A DNA stretch of 64,000 bases from Cladocopium goreaui (lineage: Eukaryota; Sar; Dinophyceae; Suessiales; Symbiodiniaceae): the NCBI GenBank assembly GCA_947184155.2, contig CAMXCT020005057.1, forward strand, positions 367,990 to 431,989, written 5' to 3'. The position numbers and the translations under genes were made by a program. Shown piece after piece: positions 27,401 to 43,000 of the stretch; within the stretch, counting starts at the first letter, position 1, and each line of letters starts with the position of its first letter. Below the pieces are notes generated by a model. That model worked only from the letters and a program-made list of their open reading frames with translations, was not told the origin of the DNA and did no database searches.

Positions 27401-30400
27401 AGGGTGGGAAATGATGGAAAAATATAGGGACATGTTAACATTTACCCTGTAAACTAACGGTTTGCTATGGGAACATATTAATTCAACTATGATATATATA
27501 TATATATTGTAAGCCAGCTAACCATGGAAAATGAATATTCAAAATCATGAAACAATGGGGTTTTCAAGCATCAAAACATTTATCAACATGATTTGGTGGG
27601 GATTGTTTTGGGTTATAACTAACCAACAGTCTATGTATGTCTATGTTTTATGTGTCTGAAAATGGTGGATGCCCCAAACATGTTGATAAAAGTGGGGGAA
27701 CTGATGACGATCGGATTCTTGGGTACCACATGTTCAGCTGGCTGTTCAGCTGGCAGGGATGAACGCCAGGATAGAAGGCGTTTGACCCGTTTTTCCATAT
27801 GTGAATGTAGCAACCCCCAAAGGATAGACCAGGAATTTCTATACGTTTTTTTTGGGAAGCGGATTTGACTGTTAAATGTTTTGGGGATTGCTATCGAATA
27901 TATTTTTATCGATGCGGATGCGATATATATATATATATACATACATATATATATATATATACACGTAAATTGGTAATTGGACTCTGTCATCTCTAGCATA
28001 AATATTAGCATAAATGATTCTATATACCATATATATAAAATCCAATTTGTCATGCTATGAATGTGAATGTGAATGGGATCCTGCTTCACCCTTCCGAAAA
28101 AAACCTGGCCTTCCCCGTGCCACAGGAGAAGAGCAAGACTCCCAGTAGCGTCAACAAGGAGCCTGGACTGTCCAGAGATTTGTGTTTTGAATGATGGGGT
28201 TGGACATACGTTTTTTGTTCTGTATTATGTTTGATGAGACAAATCAAATTCCCTGTTTTGCATATTTGGGTATTGTTTGATTTACTGTAAGTAAGTGAGG
28301 TTTCAGAAGTGAATCATGCCACTCTGAGGATGCTAGTATTTGGTTCCAGCCACTATCAGCCGACTGAAACTTTGCAGTATTTATGAGTGGCACATCTAGT
28401 CACATGTTGAGGTAACTTGACTATCCTTCTATGTCGGTTCTGGGTTGCAACATGGAAAGGAGATGAATCATTTTGCTGAAGACCCAGAGCCCCAATTTGT
28501 GGCGCACATTGTTTCATCATTTCTGCAAATGTCTACCACCATCAACATCCATTTATCATATGTTTTTGTCTCGGATCCATTTGTAGCAAGGGCGGAAGTT
28601 AGAATTATCAAGTGGGTTTGTCCTTGTGTGTCCAAAAGATGCTGTACCCCAAAATTCAATGTTTTATCATGGGGATATTATAATATCAATTTATTATTGT
28701 TGGGTCAGAGAAGCTATTCCAGCAACTAGGTACAATTTGCATCCATGTGGATTTCTCTGAAACTTCGGTACATTCAAACTCCAATGCCCAAAGTTCAATG
28801 ATGTTCACCATTTCTCCGCGACAACTGCCATTTCTTGGTGGGTTTTCCCCGGCGTTTCAGGAGAAAGTGGAGAAAGCCAAGGCAGCCCCGGCGCCGGCCG
28901 TGCCGAAGGAGTCGAAGCCGGAAAAGGCGGCGCAAAGCCACTGGGCATGAATCGGTAACGAAACATGGGTGAGTTTCCCATATTTGCAGGGTGGTGCCCC
29001 AGTTCGTTAGCTAAGTTGATGCAAATCAGTCCAATAACCTATGGTTTATAGGCCATACAATACTGGTTGGTGGTTTGGAACCATGGAATTTTAAATATGA
29101 CTTTCTATTCAGTTGGGAATGTGATCATCCCAACTACGAACTCCATCATTTTTCATAGGGATAGGTCAACCACCAACCAGTTTTCATGGGATTATAACCC
29201 ATTTATAACTGGGGCACCGCCTTGTCAAAATGGTCATGATGAGGCCAGGAGGCCCCATTTCTTGCTGTGATTCCAATGATGGGATGACCATAACTAGGGC
29301 AATCTTAGATGGCTGGGAACTAATCCTTGAGTTTTGTTGGTACTGTGGATGGGCCAGCGAAATCCTGCAGTTGATGGTTGCGAAATTTTCATGATAGGGT
29401 GGGTTTCAACCATCCAGGCTGGTGGTTTATCGGATTTCGCTGGCCCATCCACAGTATCAATGGGATTATCTATGTTCACCAGCTAAGAAATTATTTTTTT
29501 GCAGGGTATCTAAGATTGGCTCTGATGTATACTGCGTAAGATCTGAAGATCAATGGTTTTTTATTTGATGGTATGGGCAATTTCCGTATACTATCATGGA
29601 GGTTTCTAGCTAAGAGCCCGTGTGGGAGATTGTCCAGCAAGCCACGTTTGAGGATATGAGGATCAATGGCAATTGCTGGTATTTGATCAATGGTGGGCCC
29701 CCCCCTAAATAGCTAAGTTCGTTTATCACTAGATTAATTGGGGTAGTTTATGGGGGAAATATAAGTTATTCATAGTTAATGTGGTTTATAAACAAACATA
29801 ACTGGAGGGCACCTATGGTAGGTAGGTTTTTTCCATGGATGCATGTGGTAAACCTGCCATAAACCATCCCCAATGATTTACCATCAGGTGGGATTGAAAC
29901 CCTCCAAAGATCGTAGTTTTTTTTTGCATTGGGTGTACGATATAATAATCTGGTTGGTGGTTTTGAACATGTTCTTTTTGACTTTCCATATATTGGGAAG
30001 GTCATAATCCCAAATGACGAACTTATATTTTTCAGAGGGGTTGAAACCACCAACCAGTAATGCATTATATGAAGATCAATGGTGGGTATTTGTGACGGGT
30101 GTCTGCCAGCGACCATCAGGGTGCAGTAACATGATGCGATGACGCGGGCTTTCGACCTAGTAACATCCGAGCACCTCGAGGATCCCTTTTGACGGCACAT
30201 TGTTTTCCTTACTGCTGCGTTTTACGTAGGGTTGCTGGATGGGTTGCTGGGTGTTGCTGGGATGATTATTACTAGTGATGAAATGGATCATTCCCTCAAA
30301 TTCCCTGCGTTTAGCACCAGTAAGTTTCAAAGTATACCTTCTCTTAATGCGTTTCTCCCAGAACTTCCGGGCGTGCTCATACCCAGCCCATCTCTCTCAT

Positions 30401-33400
30401 TCAGACTCAGGAATCTCTTGGTAAGATCAACAAGAAACCATCAACATGTCCCATGTCAGCTCACATTCCCTATCAATAAACATCAATAAACATCTTGGTC
30501 ACATTTCTTAAAAACATGTCACTACATCTCAGTATACATCTCTGCCAATAAGTTTCACCATTGTTCCCATCAATTCCCAGTTACCCTCTGGTAAACGTTT
30601 ACACAACTATGGAAAATCACCATTTTATAGCTGGCTAAATCAACTATCAATGGAGTATATGTTCAATAGCTATGTTAAGACATAACCAGAGGGTAACCAA
30701 CAAGAAATTGCATTTTGGAGCACCCCAACTTGGTTTTTTTTCACCATTTTCCACTATTTTCCACCATTTTCCACCATTTTCCCACCATTTTCCCACCATG
30801 TTCCACCATTTTCCCACCATTTTTCTGCCATTTTTCCACCATTTTTCCGCCAAGGCAAGGCGCCGCCGCGCGCCAAGGCCTCGGCGACCAAGGCCAAGGC
30901 CACGAAGCCGGCGCCCAAGGCCGCGACGGCGGCGACGACGAAGGCGGTGCCGGAGAAGGCGAAGAAGGCGAAGAGACTTGGCAGAATTGATGAATAATGT
31001 TGGTTTATTGATATATGATACTTATAATATAAATAAATCAATAACTAAATATATATATATATATATTACATATGTATATAATTGTAAAATATATATATAT
31101 ATATATGTGTGTGTCTGATATATATATATATACATATCATGGACAATAATCAATGATGGTTGATTATGATGGTTAGTTGATGGTTATTCAATGAAGGCAA
31201 ATAATGATGGTTTATTCAGTGATGGTGAGTTGATGGATATACAATGATATATGCTGTTTAATGATTCAATAACTTGGCCAAAAAAATGGATGGACGTTTC
31301 AGATGTGAACTTGGATGTAATTATTTGGAGTATCATTGAACATGATGTAGATTTATAAATGATATATAAGGGCTGTGTGTATATATATATATGATATATG
31401 ATATGTGTATGTGTATATATGTATGTGTATGTATATATATACGTATGTAATGTTAATGTGTGACTTTAGGGAATGTACATATCAATGTTTCCTTTTGATT
31501 TGAGGAGTTATGAAAAATACACACCTATCTCATTAATATTCCTTGATGGTTCTTAAATAATTGGTAGGTTCATAGCAATGTTCCATAACCAATTCAATGT
31601 TTAACCATCTGAGCAGTGGCTGCAAACCGTAAAATGTGCAGTGCACCACCAAAATATAGGGGGTGTAATCAGTGAGATTGAAAAAATATGGTTGATTCAT
31701 TGATGGTTAATGAAGATGTTATGATTTGATTGGTGTGTAGGTTATACTAACATGTGTACATTAGAGATTGTCATTTTATGTGCAAGGTGGTGCCCCCCCC
31801 CAGTTATAAATGGTTTATAATCCCATTAACTATAGATACATCACCAACAAAAACCATAGTTGTTCGACTTATACACCAACTTAGCTAACGAACTGGGGCA
31901 CCAGGCTGTAGATGATTATATCATTATAGTCCCATACAAGTTGATCACCTAAATGATCCCGATCAGTTGATTTGATCTACAGTAGCCCTACTAATGTGGG
32001 TAGAGCCATATCATAAACCAACCATGACCTGGGAATTATAGCACCAAAACCAAGCATGTTTATACCACCATATACCAACCATATCATAAACCAACCATGT
32101 TTAGTCACCACCTCTATATTTCTGGTGATTTGGTTGCAGAATAGAAATAATATGGATCCAGAAATGGATCCATTTGGGATGATTTCATTTTAGCCATTCA
32201 TTTACCAACTGGTACACTTACCCGGCCTGGTAAACGTTTCCATAGCTATGAAAAATCACCATTTTATAGCTGGGTAAATCAACTATTTCGACTGGGCCAT
32301 GGCTTCAATAGCGAACTGTTAGTCATTACCAGAGGGTAATCCCCATTATATCCCATATAAATCCCATATAAATCCCATATAAATCCCATTTAAATCCCAT
32401 ATAAATCCCCTATAAATCCCATATAAATCAATAAACATCTTAGCTCTCCATCTCTGCCCAGGAAAGCCAGCGCTCCCGCCGCGGCGCCCAAGGCGGCCGC
32501 GCCCAAGCGGAAAGCGCCAGCGCCACCGCCGCCGGGCAGTGAGGATGACAGCGAGATCGAGCCTTGGAAACAATGAGCAGTGGCTATAGTTAGACTGTTG
32601 AACTATAGTTAATGGGATGTTTAATGGGATGTTTAATGGGATGTTAGTGGCGGTATAGTTAGACGGTTTTACTCTATGACTGTTTCTTATAATCATGGAA
32701 GATGGTGATGTCATGGAATATTATAATGGAATGCAAGTAGTGATTTTACCCTCTGTTTTTTTTAAACATACTCAACTGGAACATCACCATTTTTTGATAC
32801 GTAAATCATCATGTTTATCATCTATAAATGGGCCTCATACCAACATAGCTCGTGTTTACCATCTGGTAATTTGTTGCATAACTATGGAAAATAACCCATT
32901 CATTTTGTGGATGTAGTCTTTTTTTGAACATTGTGTTTTTTTTTACCAAATCTATGCTAAATTGCCAGAGGGTAACGTTCACATTATATACCAAAAAATA
33001 CCGTGTTATATGGAAACACGGTTATTATAATCTATTATTTAACTGTTCAACAGTCTGGATCATGATACAATCATATGGATTCGCTGAAAGTTAGCCATCC
33101 AAGTAGTCCGATCATCGGGTATAATTTTCATACGGAAATGTGGGGCATATTGAAAAATGATGCTTGTCCGATGCTAGAATTTTTGATGGATGTTAGAATT
33201 GTTTGATAGATCATGGGTTAAATTGAGCGGCGGATGCTGATGGGGAATCTGATGATCTAATTGATCTAGTTATCAAATATATACTACTCAATGAGTTTTC
33301 CTTTCCAGATGTAAATCATAATGGCTAGGAATCAAAACCTAAATAATTACTAGGGATTTCTGCGTCTATGTTTCGCGTGAAAACATGGTTTGAGTAATGA

Positions 33401-35380
33401 TGGTGAATGATCACAGGAATGGGAATTGCACTGGTTGGTGGTTTGGAACATTTTATATGTTTCCATATATTTGGAAGAATATTCCCAACTGACGAACTCC
33501 ATCATTTTTCAGATGGGTAGGTCAACCACCAACCAGTTGCAATATGATGAACCTTGGGATATGCATGATCAAATACTTTACTTCAAGTCATCCCCACCAT
33601 GACAGAGTTTTGTGAGGGTTTCAGAGGAGATCTGATGAAACAAATATGATATACCCGGCCTGGTAAACATACAAAAAACTATTTAAAATCGCCATTAAAA
33701 TAGTTGATTGATCCATTCAAAATGGTGATGTTCCATAGTTTTTTGTATGTTTGCCAGAGGGTACATCCATCAAGCCACACTAAACCCACTAAACCAGGCA
33801 ATGTTCAATAGCTATGGAACCAATTACCAGAGGGTAACCTTGGGATATGCATGATCATCACATATGATATACCCTCTGGTAAACTAACATAGCTATTGAA
33901 AATGGCCATGAAAATAGTTAGTTGATTTATCCATTCAAACAAGTTTTGTTTACCAGAGGGTAACCCCTTCCCAACCCCCTTCCCCAGCCAGGAGATCGTC
34001 GGTGCGGACATCAACTGGTCCTCGCGTCAGGCCAAGGCGGCGGCCAAGAGTGCGGTGAAGCACATCACCGTGGCCAGCGCGGAGCGGAAGCCGGAGGAGG
34101 CTGGGAAGATCCAGGGTTTTTTTGTTGGTGGCTAGTGACCGTAGTGGGTGGATCACGGTGGATCCTGGTGTTGATGTGTTGTATCTACTCTATGATCTCT
34201 AATTATTGGGCACCATCCAAGTATATCCAAGTTATCCTGGCGTTTTTTGAAACCCATTAGATGGCTATTGGATGCTATTGGTAAATCCCATTATATCCTG
34301 GTATTATCCTGGTATTTATCCCATTTTATCCTGGTATTTATCCCATTCATCTGGCACCACACCCGGTGCAGGATTTGATCAGCCCATCATGCCGTCACTG
34401 TGTTTACCATGATGCTAAGGAGAGAACGCTCTAAAAGCGCTTTGTTGTAAATTTTTGGTAAATTGGTAAATGTTGCCCTTGTCTTTTTTAAGGCCTGATG
34501 AAATCATGAAAGATCTTCTAAAAATTGGAGTTATTGTGGTTTCATCATGGCAATCTATGTCAGATTTTCCTATATATGAATCCCATCATTAAAATCATCA
34601 TAAAAAGAGGCCTCTGGTAAACTCACATTTAATCATTTAGAGTTGACTTACATATTGGAAAATGGTGATGTTCCATCGTTTTTTCCATGTTTTTTCCATG
34701 TAAAAACCAGAGATCAAAACCCCATTTTTAGTCACCGGTGCCGGCGGATCCGATCCTTTTTGGGCCACAGGTTTTAGCTCAAGCCTTGATGGAAGTCTTA
34801 GGACCTGGGACGACCGGACAGGTAGCATCCCTGGTGTGAATGATGGCTATGTTGGATGGGAAGTCCCTTCAACACAATTACACCAACATAATGGCATATA
34901 ATGGCTATTTGACAAATTATCATCCAACATAAATTATTTGACAATTTATGTTGGATGGCTATGTTGGATGATCTATTTGACAACTCAGAGATGTTGACTG
35001 GCTGTTGTTTTCGTGAATTGCTTTCTATGTTTTTGCCAAATGTGAATGTTTGATGTATTGTAATTATTTGATACCAAAACGAGGAGTTGATATGTATGAT
35101 GCTGACCAAAGTGGTCAGGTAATAACAACCCAAATTTTGGTGTTGATGACACCTCCGAATTGTAAGACTCGAGGCATCGGTATGAGAAACTTAATCATCC
35201 GTCACGAGTCTTCAGCATGTCAGGTATGTTTTAAGGGTTGACATCACCCAGTTTATTAGCAGAAAAACCCATGAAAACAAAATCCAGTGATGGCTTCCAA
35301 TGTTGGTGGACACTGGTTCTTCACTGGAATATATCTTGCTTCCAATCACTTGGCTGTGTCTGAACATGTTTTTGGCGGAG

Positions 35381-35411
<31 letters not shown>

Positions 35412-37031
35412 GTATATTTATTCCCCATGTATACCTCCAAGTTATGGCCATTTTATTTAATTTTGAATTGCAATATGTCATGTTTTTTTTAGCATTTAAA
35501 AACCTGTTAAATCCATGGGATGGGGGATGTTCTTGATACCACTTAAAACCAGTGATATCAAAGTTATATCCAGTCATGATATGATTTTCCACAACAAATA
35601 TCACTGGTCTCTTTAACTGGCTTCTTTTTATATATATATATATAATACACATATATATAATACATATGTATATATATAATATATATATACATATATAATA
35701 CATATATGTATATATATATATACATATAATGTATATATATATATATATTCATGGGAGGGTATCACTTCAATTCCTCCCTGAGGACCCAAAGTCACCGAAT
35801 CTGAAGCCGCACGGCGGCGCCGCATGCAGATGCAGATGACCCTTGGCAATCTCACCGTAAATCTCAAATGTTGGTTGAATCCCTCCAAACATCAACCAGA
35901 TTCCACCATCAGATTTTTCAGTGATGGTAATATATAATTAAGTGATATCTACAGTTACTATAGTTTATCACCTGGATTTTTAACTATAGATATCACTATA
36001 GATTGTTGATTACCATCACTGTAGATATCACTTTTCCTGGATGTTTCACTGATCAAAACACCCAACGAATGGATTTCCTGTCCGACGCCAGGATGGCGCA
36101 GCCAGTGGACGTCACAGCGCCGGCGCCGGAGGAGATTCCCAAGCAGCGGGAGCAGCTGGAGCAGAAGCTGCAACTTGGAGATCACTCGAGATCGAACAAA
36201 AATGGTGATTAGTGGTATGAAAGTGATATCTATAGTGATGGTAATAATTGATATTAGTGATATCTTTTTTGTGATGGTAATAATTGATATTAGTGATTAT
36301 TGATGTATATTATCCCATTATTGATGGTATAATATATAAATAATCCATGTTATTTTTTGATTTTGCATGAAATCAACCATCCAGCTATTGGGGATCCTCC
36401 ATTTATGGAAAACCCCATATCTATGAATGATTTATTGATGGATGTTAATGGTATAATAATGGTATAATGTACATCAATGAATGGGATAATTATATTGTGA
36501 TATTGTTTATTATACATGGTCACATAAAAATTGCATCGTAATCTATACAGTCTATTGAGATAGTCTATCTATAATTATAGTATCATATAGTATCTATAGT
36601 CTGTATATATAATATATAGATATTATAGACATATTCATCCCATCAATAGTAGTAATGGTTATAAATTGCAATATTAGTACTAGTTATAGATGATTTGTAA
36701 TTAACTTATACATGACAGTATCTATCAACTAGCATCTATCATTACTATAGTTGTATAGCCATTAATGATATATATATATAGTTTTAATGACTATAAGTTT
36801 AAGGGTATTGTCTTTTCTATATGTTTAGGGATTACTAGAGTTATATTATAGATGATCCGATAATGATATTCAATAATGATAATCATGCTGATATATATAT
36901 ATATATATATGTACATATCATATATATGTGTGTATGTATATATACATATATATATATATATACATGTACACATATATATATACATATCATGTATATATAT
37001 ATACATATATATATATATATACATACATATG

Positions 37032-37094
<63 letters not shown>

Positions 37095-40000
37095 CATATA
37101 GAGTATAGATATATGACTAGGATCTCTTTAATACTGTGATATACATATATTGGATCAGCTATAAGTATAGGATCAACAAATAATGACGCACCATTCATCA
37201 CCATTACTATCCATTAGTTGCCATTTAATCACCAGTAAATAATCGTGATTATACAATGGCTTGATATACGTATAGAGATATTCCAGTTGGTATCTATATA
37301 ATATATAATTCTATACTTATATATGATATAATACTATTGTAGATGATCCAATACTTAACACTTAGTACTAAAAATGATACTCTATGTCGTCACCACAAAA
37401 GGTAGGCCAGTGAATCTTCACTCTTCTAATGGGATTTTGAATTTCATTTGTTTGGCGGGATGATCTCAAGAAAACAGTTAGTATCCACTGGGGTTTTTGA
37501 AAGCAGGATTCCTCTGAATCTACGGATTCAAAAGAAAGTAACAATTGGTTCATAGATGTTCTTACCCCCTCTGGTAAATAAACCATGGATTTGTGGAAAA
37601 TGGCACATTTATAGATGATTTTCCCAGCTATAAACCTCCATTTATAAGGGATTTTTCCATGGCTATGTTAGTCATAACCAGATGGTACCCCCCTAGTAAA
37701 CTAACATAGACCCTGAAAATCACCAATTTTTAATGGAAACTAGTCTTCCAACCGTGACAACTGCCAAGGTCGAACTGTTAATTTACCAGAGGGTAGTTGA
37801 TGTTGGTTGATATCATATATCCAGTTGTTGTTAACTATGGAGTATATCTATAGTAGGTGAAATTTGCACATATTGGCGAGCGGTTCAACTTTGGGAGTCG
37901 GAACCGTGACATACTGGTAACCATCAAAGTAACTGGAAAATGGATGTTCCACAAGCTAAATATATGTTTTGACCCACCCACATACAATAGTCGGTGAATG
38001 AATTAATTAAGTTTTGTGTTAATAATTGTTAATATATCTAATAGCTAATAGCATTTTTAGTTGGATAATGTCAATACTTCTTTGTCAGAATAGTTGCATT
38101 TAAACAGTCATGTTATGTCATGGTTCAAGTTTGGGTTAATATGTTTTCATGGTTAATTGCCAATTACTAATAGTATCAATGTAATTTGAATAGTTCGTTG
38201 TATTGCATACTTGAGGCATGATCTGTTGGGCCAAATTGGGTTAAATACTTTAGATACTCTCCTGGATGGAATGTTGAATGGATAACAAACTATTGATGAA
38301 ACTTACAAAACAGTACCCTCTGGTAAACTAACATAGCTATTGAAAATTGTCATTTATAGTGGATTGGCCCATTAAACATGGTGATTTTCCATAGTTGCGT
38401 TAGTTTACCAGAGGGTAACATTCCACCAAAGAGTAGATTTCAAATTGTTCCCATGGATCGAACATCCAGGATAACGATGTCATCGGATCCTGTTTTTTTT
38501 TGGTATTTCCAGCCCATGTATTTTCCATGGAAATCATGGATGGTTTCAGAAAGTCCTTATTACCCTTTGGTTATGACTAACATAGCCATGGAAAATCCCA
38601 ACCATAAATGGAGGTTTAGTTCGCTGGGAAAATCATCTAAATTTCTATGGGCCATGGCTTCCATGGCTATGTTAGTCATAACCAGAGTGTATCAATGGAT
38701 GATCACAGCCAACGAAGGGACGGTTTCTGAATCCCGGTTTCAACACACCTACTAAAAAGCTATAGACATGGGAAGGTTTTTTTGGAGAATACTGGAAGAT
38801 CTAGCAGTGAAAGACAATTTATGGATTCCCCAAAAATCAGTGTATATGATGTATATACATATAACATCATATAAACTCATATATATATATATAGTATATG
38901 TATATATATATATACATATACTATATATATATATAATCAGTTCCAGCATTGTAAACGTTGATGACCAGGAAGGTGACGCAGCGGCAACTCTTGCAACTCC
39001 AATTGGGGATGAAGCAGCAACAGCAACTCTGGCGTTCGTTTTTTTTTGCACTGGAAAACCCTCTGGTAAACTAACATAGCTATGGAAAATGGCCATTTAT
39101 AGTGGATTTTCCCATCAAACATGGTGATTTTCCATAGTTATGTTAGTTTACCAGAGGGTAGGGGATATTTACTGACACAAAAAAGGGATGTTGTGATTCA
39201 ACCAATATGATAATCATTGTGTTTTGTTCTTTAAAGCCCATCAATATCTGTGTTTTTTTTTGCATGGAAAATGGAAGATGATGTTTTTGACCAGCGTTTC
39301 ACCATTGGATGGAATGGTGTACTGTAAAGTGCCCGATTTTTAATCAAACCCAGGTGGTGCTATGTCGGTTGTGGGGCATATCAACTTGGATGTTGACACG
39401 CCAAGAATGTTCCGTAAGCAACTTGAAGTTATGGCCAACTATGGTAACTATGGCCAACTTCAACTGCCAAGTCGTACTGTTGACCTACGCCCCCATTATT
39501 TTGTGTGGTAGTTGATTCATCATACCTTCCAGATGCTCCATGTGTCGGATACCAGCAACTATGTGAGCACCAAACATTACCCACTTATGCATGGAATTGC
39601 AACGGCATACATAATGGATTTTTTGGGGTTGCATGACGTCAGAACCACATCACCATAGATTGATGAGTAATTAGTTATTTTGCAGCTATGTACTGCAAAA
39701 TAACACTATTTCAGCTTGGTGAACAAACATCCAATAATATACTTTGCGATATTAATTACCAAATTTACAAATAGATAGAACATCTATATAATACTCGTTG
39801 GTGGTTTCATACATGTTTGTTATGTTCCATATATTGGCAATAATCATCCCAACTGACTTTTATATTTTTCAGAGGGGTGGCTCAACCACCAACCAGAAAC
39901 ATATATAATCATATATATATATATACACATCAAATGTTCAAGGTTACAATTTCCCCGTTTCTTGATGTTTACCAGTAAACCATGGTTAAACCACCAGGTT

Positions 40001-43000
40001 CGTTTACTGACAATAACATTTTGGGACTCGGATCAACATGTTTGACCAAAGTGGTGTGGCTTCATTTGTTCAAAATGGCCCCTTATCTTCGTGGGTAAAA
40101 ATGGTGGCCAGTGCCCCCCATCCTAAGGCGTAGCCACCCATGTCTTTCCAGTTGCATGTTGTTTATCAAGTTTCAAGTCAACATGATCCCATTTTTCTTG
40201 GGTTCTAGCCCTTAAGCTTATCAAAACCGAGTTAATCTATTCGCAGGATAGTCTCCATCACTGGTAAGAGGCAACGGCAACATTCGTCCCTGCCAAGCTT
40301 CTGATCCATACCGGTCGAAATCCATGTCAATCAGGCACCCAGATTCATGACTATCATTTACTGATAGTACGACTTAGCATGACTATTATTGTTATTTAAT
40401 GTTATTTATTCACCAACCACGCAAATGAATCGTTGATGGAATCCAGGAATCTATGTTTGATGATATTTGTTGGCAATATGTACTGGAATTCATCATCATG
40501 ATTGATACTATGGTAGAACTGCCATTGGTATCTATAATCAAACATAACAATGCACCATTAATTCAAAATAATACCATGCACTTCTATGATCAATGATATT
40601 CATTTTATACTATTACTGCAGCAATTGTACAGATGCATTAGATACTTAGAATTACCAGCCAGTAAATAGAATGTAATGTCACTATTATCAAATACTAGTT
40701 AGACAATATTATGTTTTTATTAGTTAGATACCTTTGGATGCTATAAAATACTACCCAGTATTACTATCCCTATTGCTACTAGATACTGATGTTACTCTCC
40801 TTATTGCTGTTAGATGATATAAGTAGTACTTTTACCAGCCAGTTCAAATGCTAAAATCATAAGATACTATTACCAGCCAATAGATGCTATTGGATACAAT
40901 TGGATACTATTATCAGCCAGTTAAAATTATGTAATGTTACTATTTATTACTATTATGTAATGTTACTATTAATATTATATTATTGTCATGTTACTCTCCT
41001 TATTGCTCTTAGATACTATAAGTATTACTATTACCAGCCACTTCATATATGTAAAAAACATGGCGTATCTATAATAGTACATGCCCAAAAACCACAGTTA
41101 ACTATTGGTTAACCATTGGTTAACTATTAACTATTGGTTAACTATTATCTATTGGTTAACTATTAACTATTGGATAACCATTGGATATTGGCCAAGGTCT
41201 ATGTTAATCTACTGGAGAGTAACTATTGGATACTCTTACCATTTAAGTATTACTATTACCAGCCACTTCATATATGTAAAAAACATGGCGTATCTATAAT
41301 AGTACATGCCCAAAAAACACAGTTAACTATTGGTTAACCATTGGTTAACTATTAACTATTGGTTAACTATTATCTATTGGTTAACTATTAACTATTGGAT
41401 AACCATTGGATATTGGCCAAGGTCTATGTTAATCTACTGGAGAGTAACTATTGGATACTCTTACCATTTAAGTATTACTATTACCAGCCACTTCATATAT
41501 GTAAAAAACATGGCGTATCTATAATAGTACATGCCCAAAAAACACAGTTAACTATTGGTTAACCATTGGTTAACTATTAACTATTGGTTAACTATTATCT
41601 ATTGGTTAACTATTAACTATTGGATAACCATTGGATATTGGCCAAGGTCTATGTTAATCTACTGGAGAGTAACTATTGGATACTCTTACCATTTAAGTAT
41701 TACTATTACCAGCCACTTCATATATGTAAAAAACATGGCGTATCTATAATAGTACATGCCCAAAAAACACAGTTAACTATTGGTTAACCATTGGTTAACT
41801 ATTAACTATTGGTTAACTATTATCTATTGGTTAACTATTAACTATTGGATAACCATTGGATATTGGCCAAGGTCTATGTTAATCTACTGGAGAGTAACTA
41901 TTGGATACTCTTACCATATAAGTATTACTATTACCAGCCACGTCATATATGTAAAAAACATGGCGTATCTATAATAGTACATGCCCAAAAACCACAGTTA
42001 ACTATTGGTTAACCATTGGTTAACTATTAACTATTGGTTAACTATTATCTATTGGTTAACTATTAACTATTGGATAACCATTGGATATTGGCCAAGGTCT
42101 ATGTTAATCTACTGGAGAGTAACTATTGGATACTCTTACCATTTAAGTATTACTATTACCAGCCACGTCATATATGTAAAAAACATGGCGTATCTATAAT
42201 AGTACATGCCCAAAAACCACAGTTAACTATTGGTTAACCATTGGTTAACTATTAACTATTGGTTAACTATTATCTATTGGTTAACTATTAACTATTGGTT
42301 AACCATTGGATATTGGATACTCTTACCATGGTGCCATGGACATTCCATCCTGCTTAGGCTTGAGAGCCTCAAAGCTCGCATCCAACGCTTCGCCAAGAAG
42401 CCCCGGAAGCCGCGCAAGGCGGAAAAAGCCGCGGTGGAGCCGACAGCGTCGCCGTTTAGTCCCAAGGTGGGGTCCCATGGAGGCAACGTGGTTAGCCTCT
42501 GGGAAAACCATGGGAAAACCATAGGAAAACCATAGGAAAATGGTGGTTTAATGAGGGTTTATGGTGGTTTAATGGGATTTAATGGGATTTACCCTCTGGT
42601 AAACTAACATAACTATGGAAAATCCACTATTTTTAGTGGGTAAATCCACTATTTCGACTGGGCCATTTTCAATAGCTATTTTGACATAACCAGAGGGTAG
42701 CAACGGGGTGTTTTGTTGGCATCCAACAAACATATGGATGGATCCTTTTTTTTAAATGATTTATGAGAGATTACTAGATCTGATAAGTTGGGGTCTTAAC
42801 CTAGATCTAGGGGGATATGGAACGGGTATCTACAACGAGTGGTTATCATATCAAAAAGGTGATTATATATCATTATGTTGTTTATATCATGCGGTAAAGC
42901 CAATAACTAGCGTCATGTTCACTTTAGAGAATGTTTTATACCAGCCATTTCTGCCAAAATTCGGGATGGTCCATTGTTGGGTTTACAACATGGATTTCGA

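Noticed and set aside
41105-42199. Six identical 64-residue ORFs
   Set aside because: They are copies of the 225-bp unit with no coding features.
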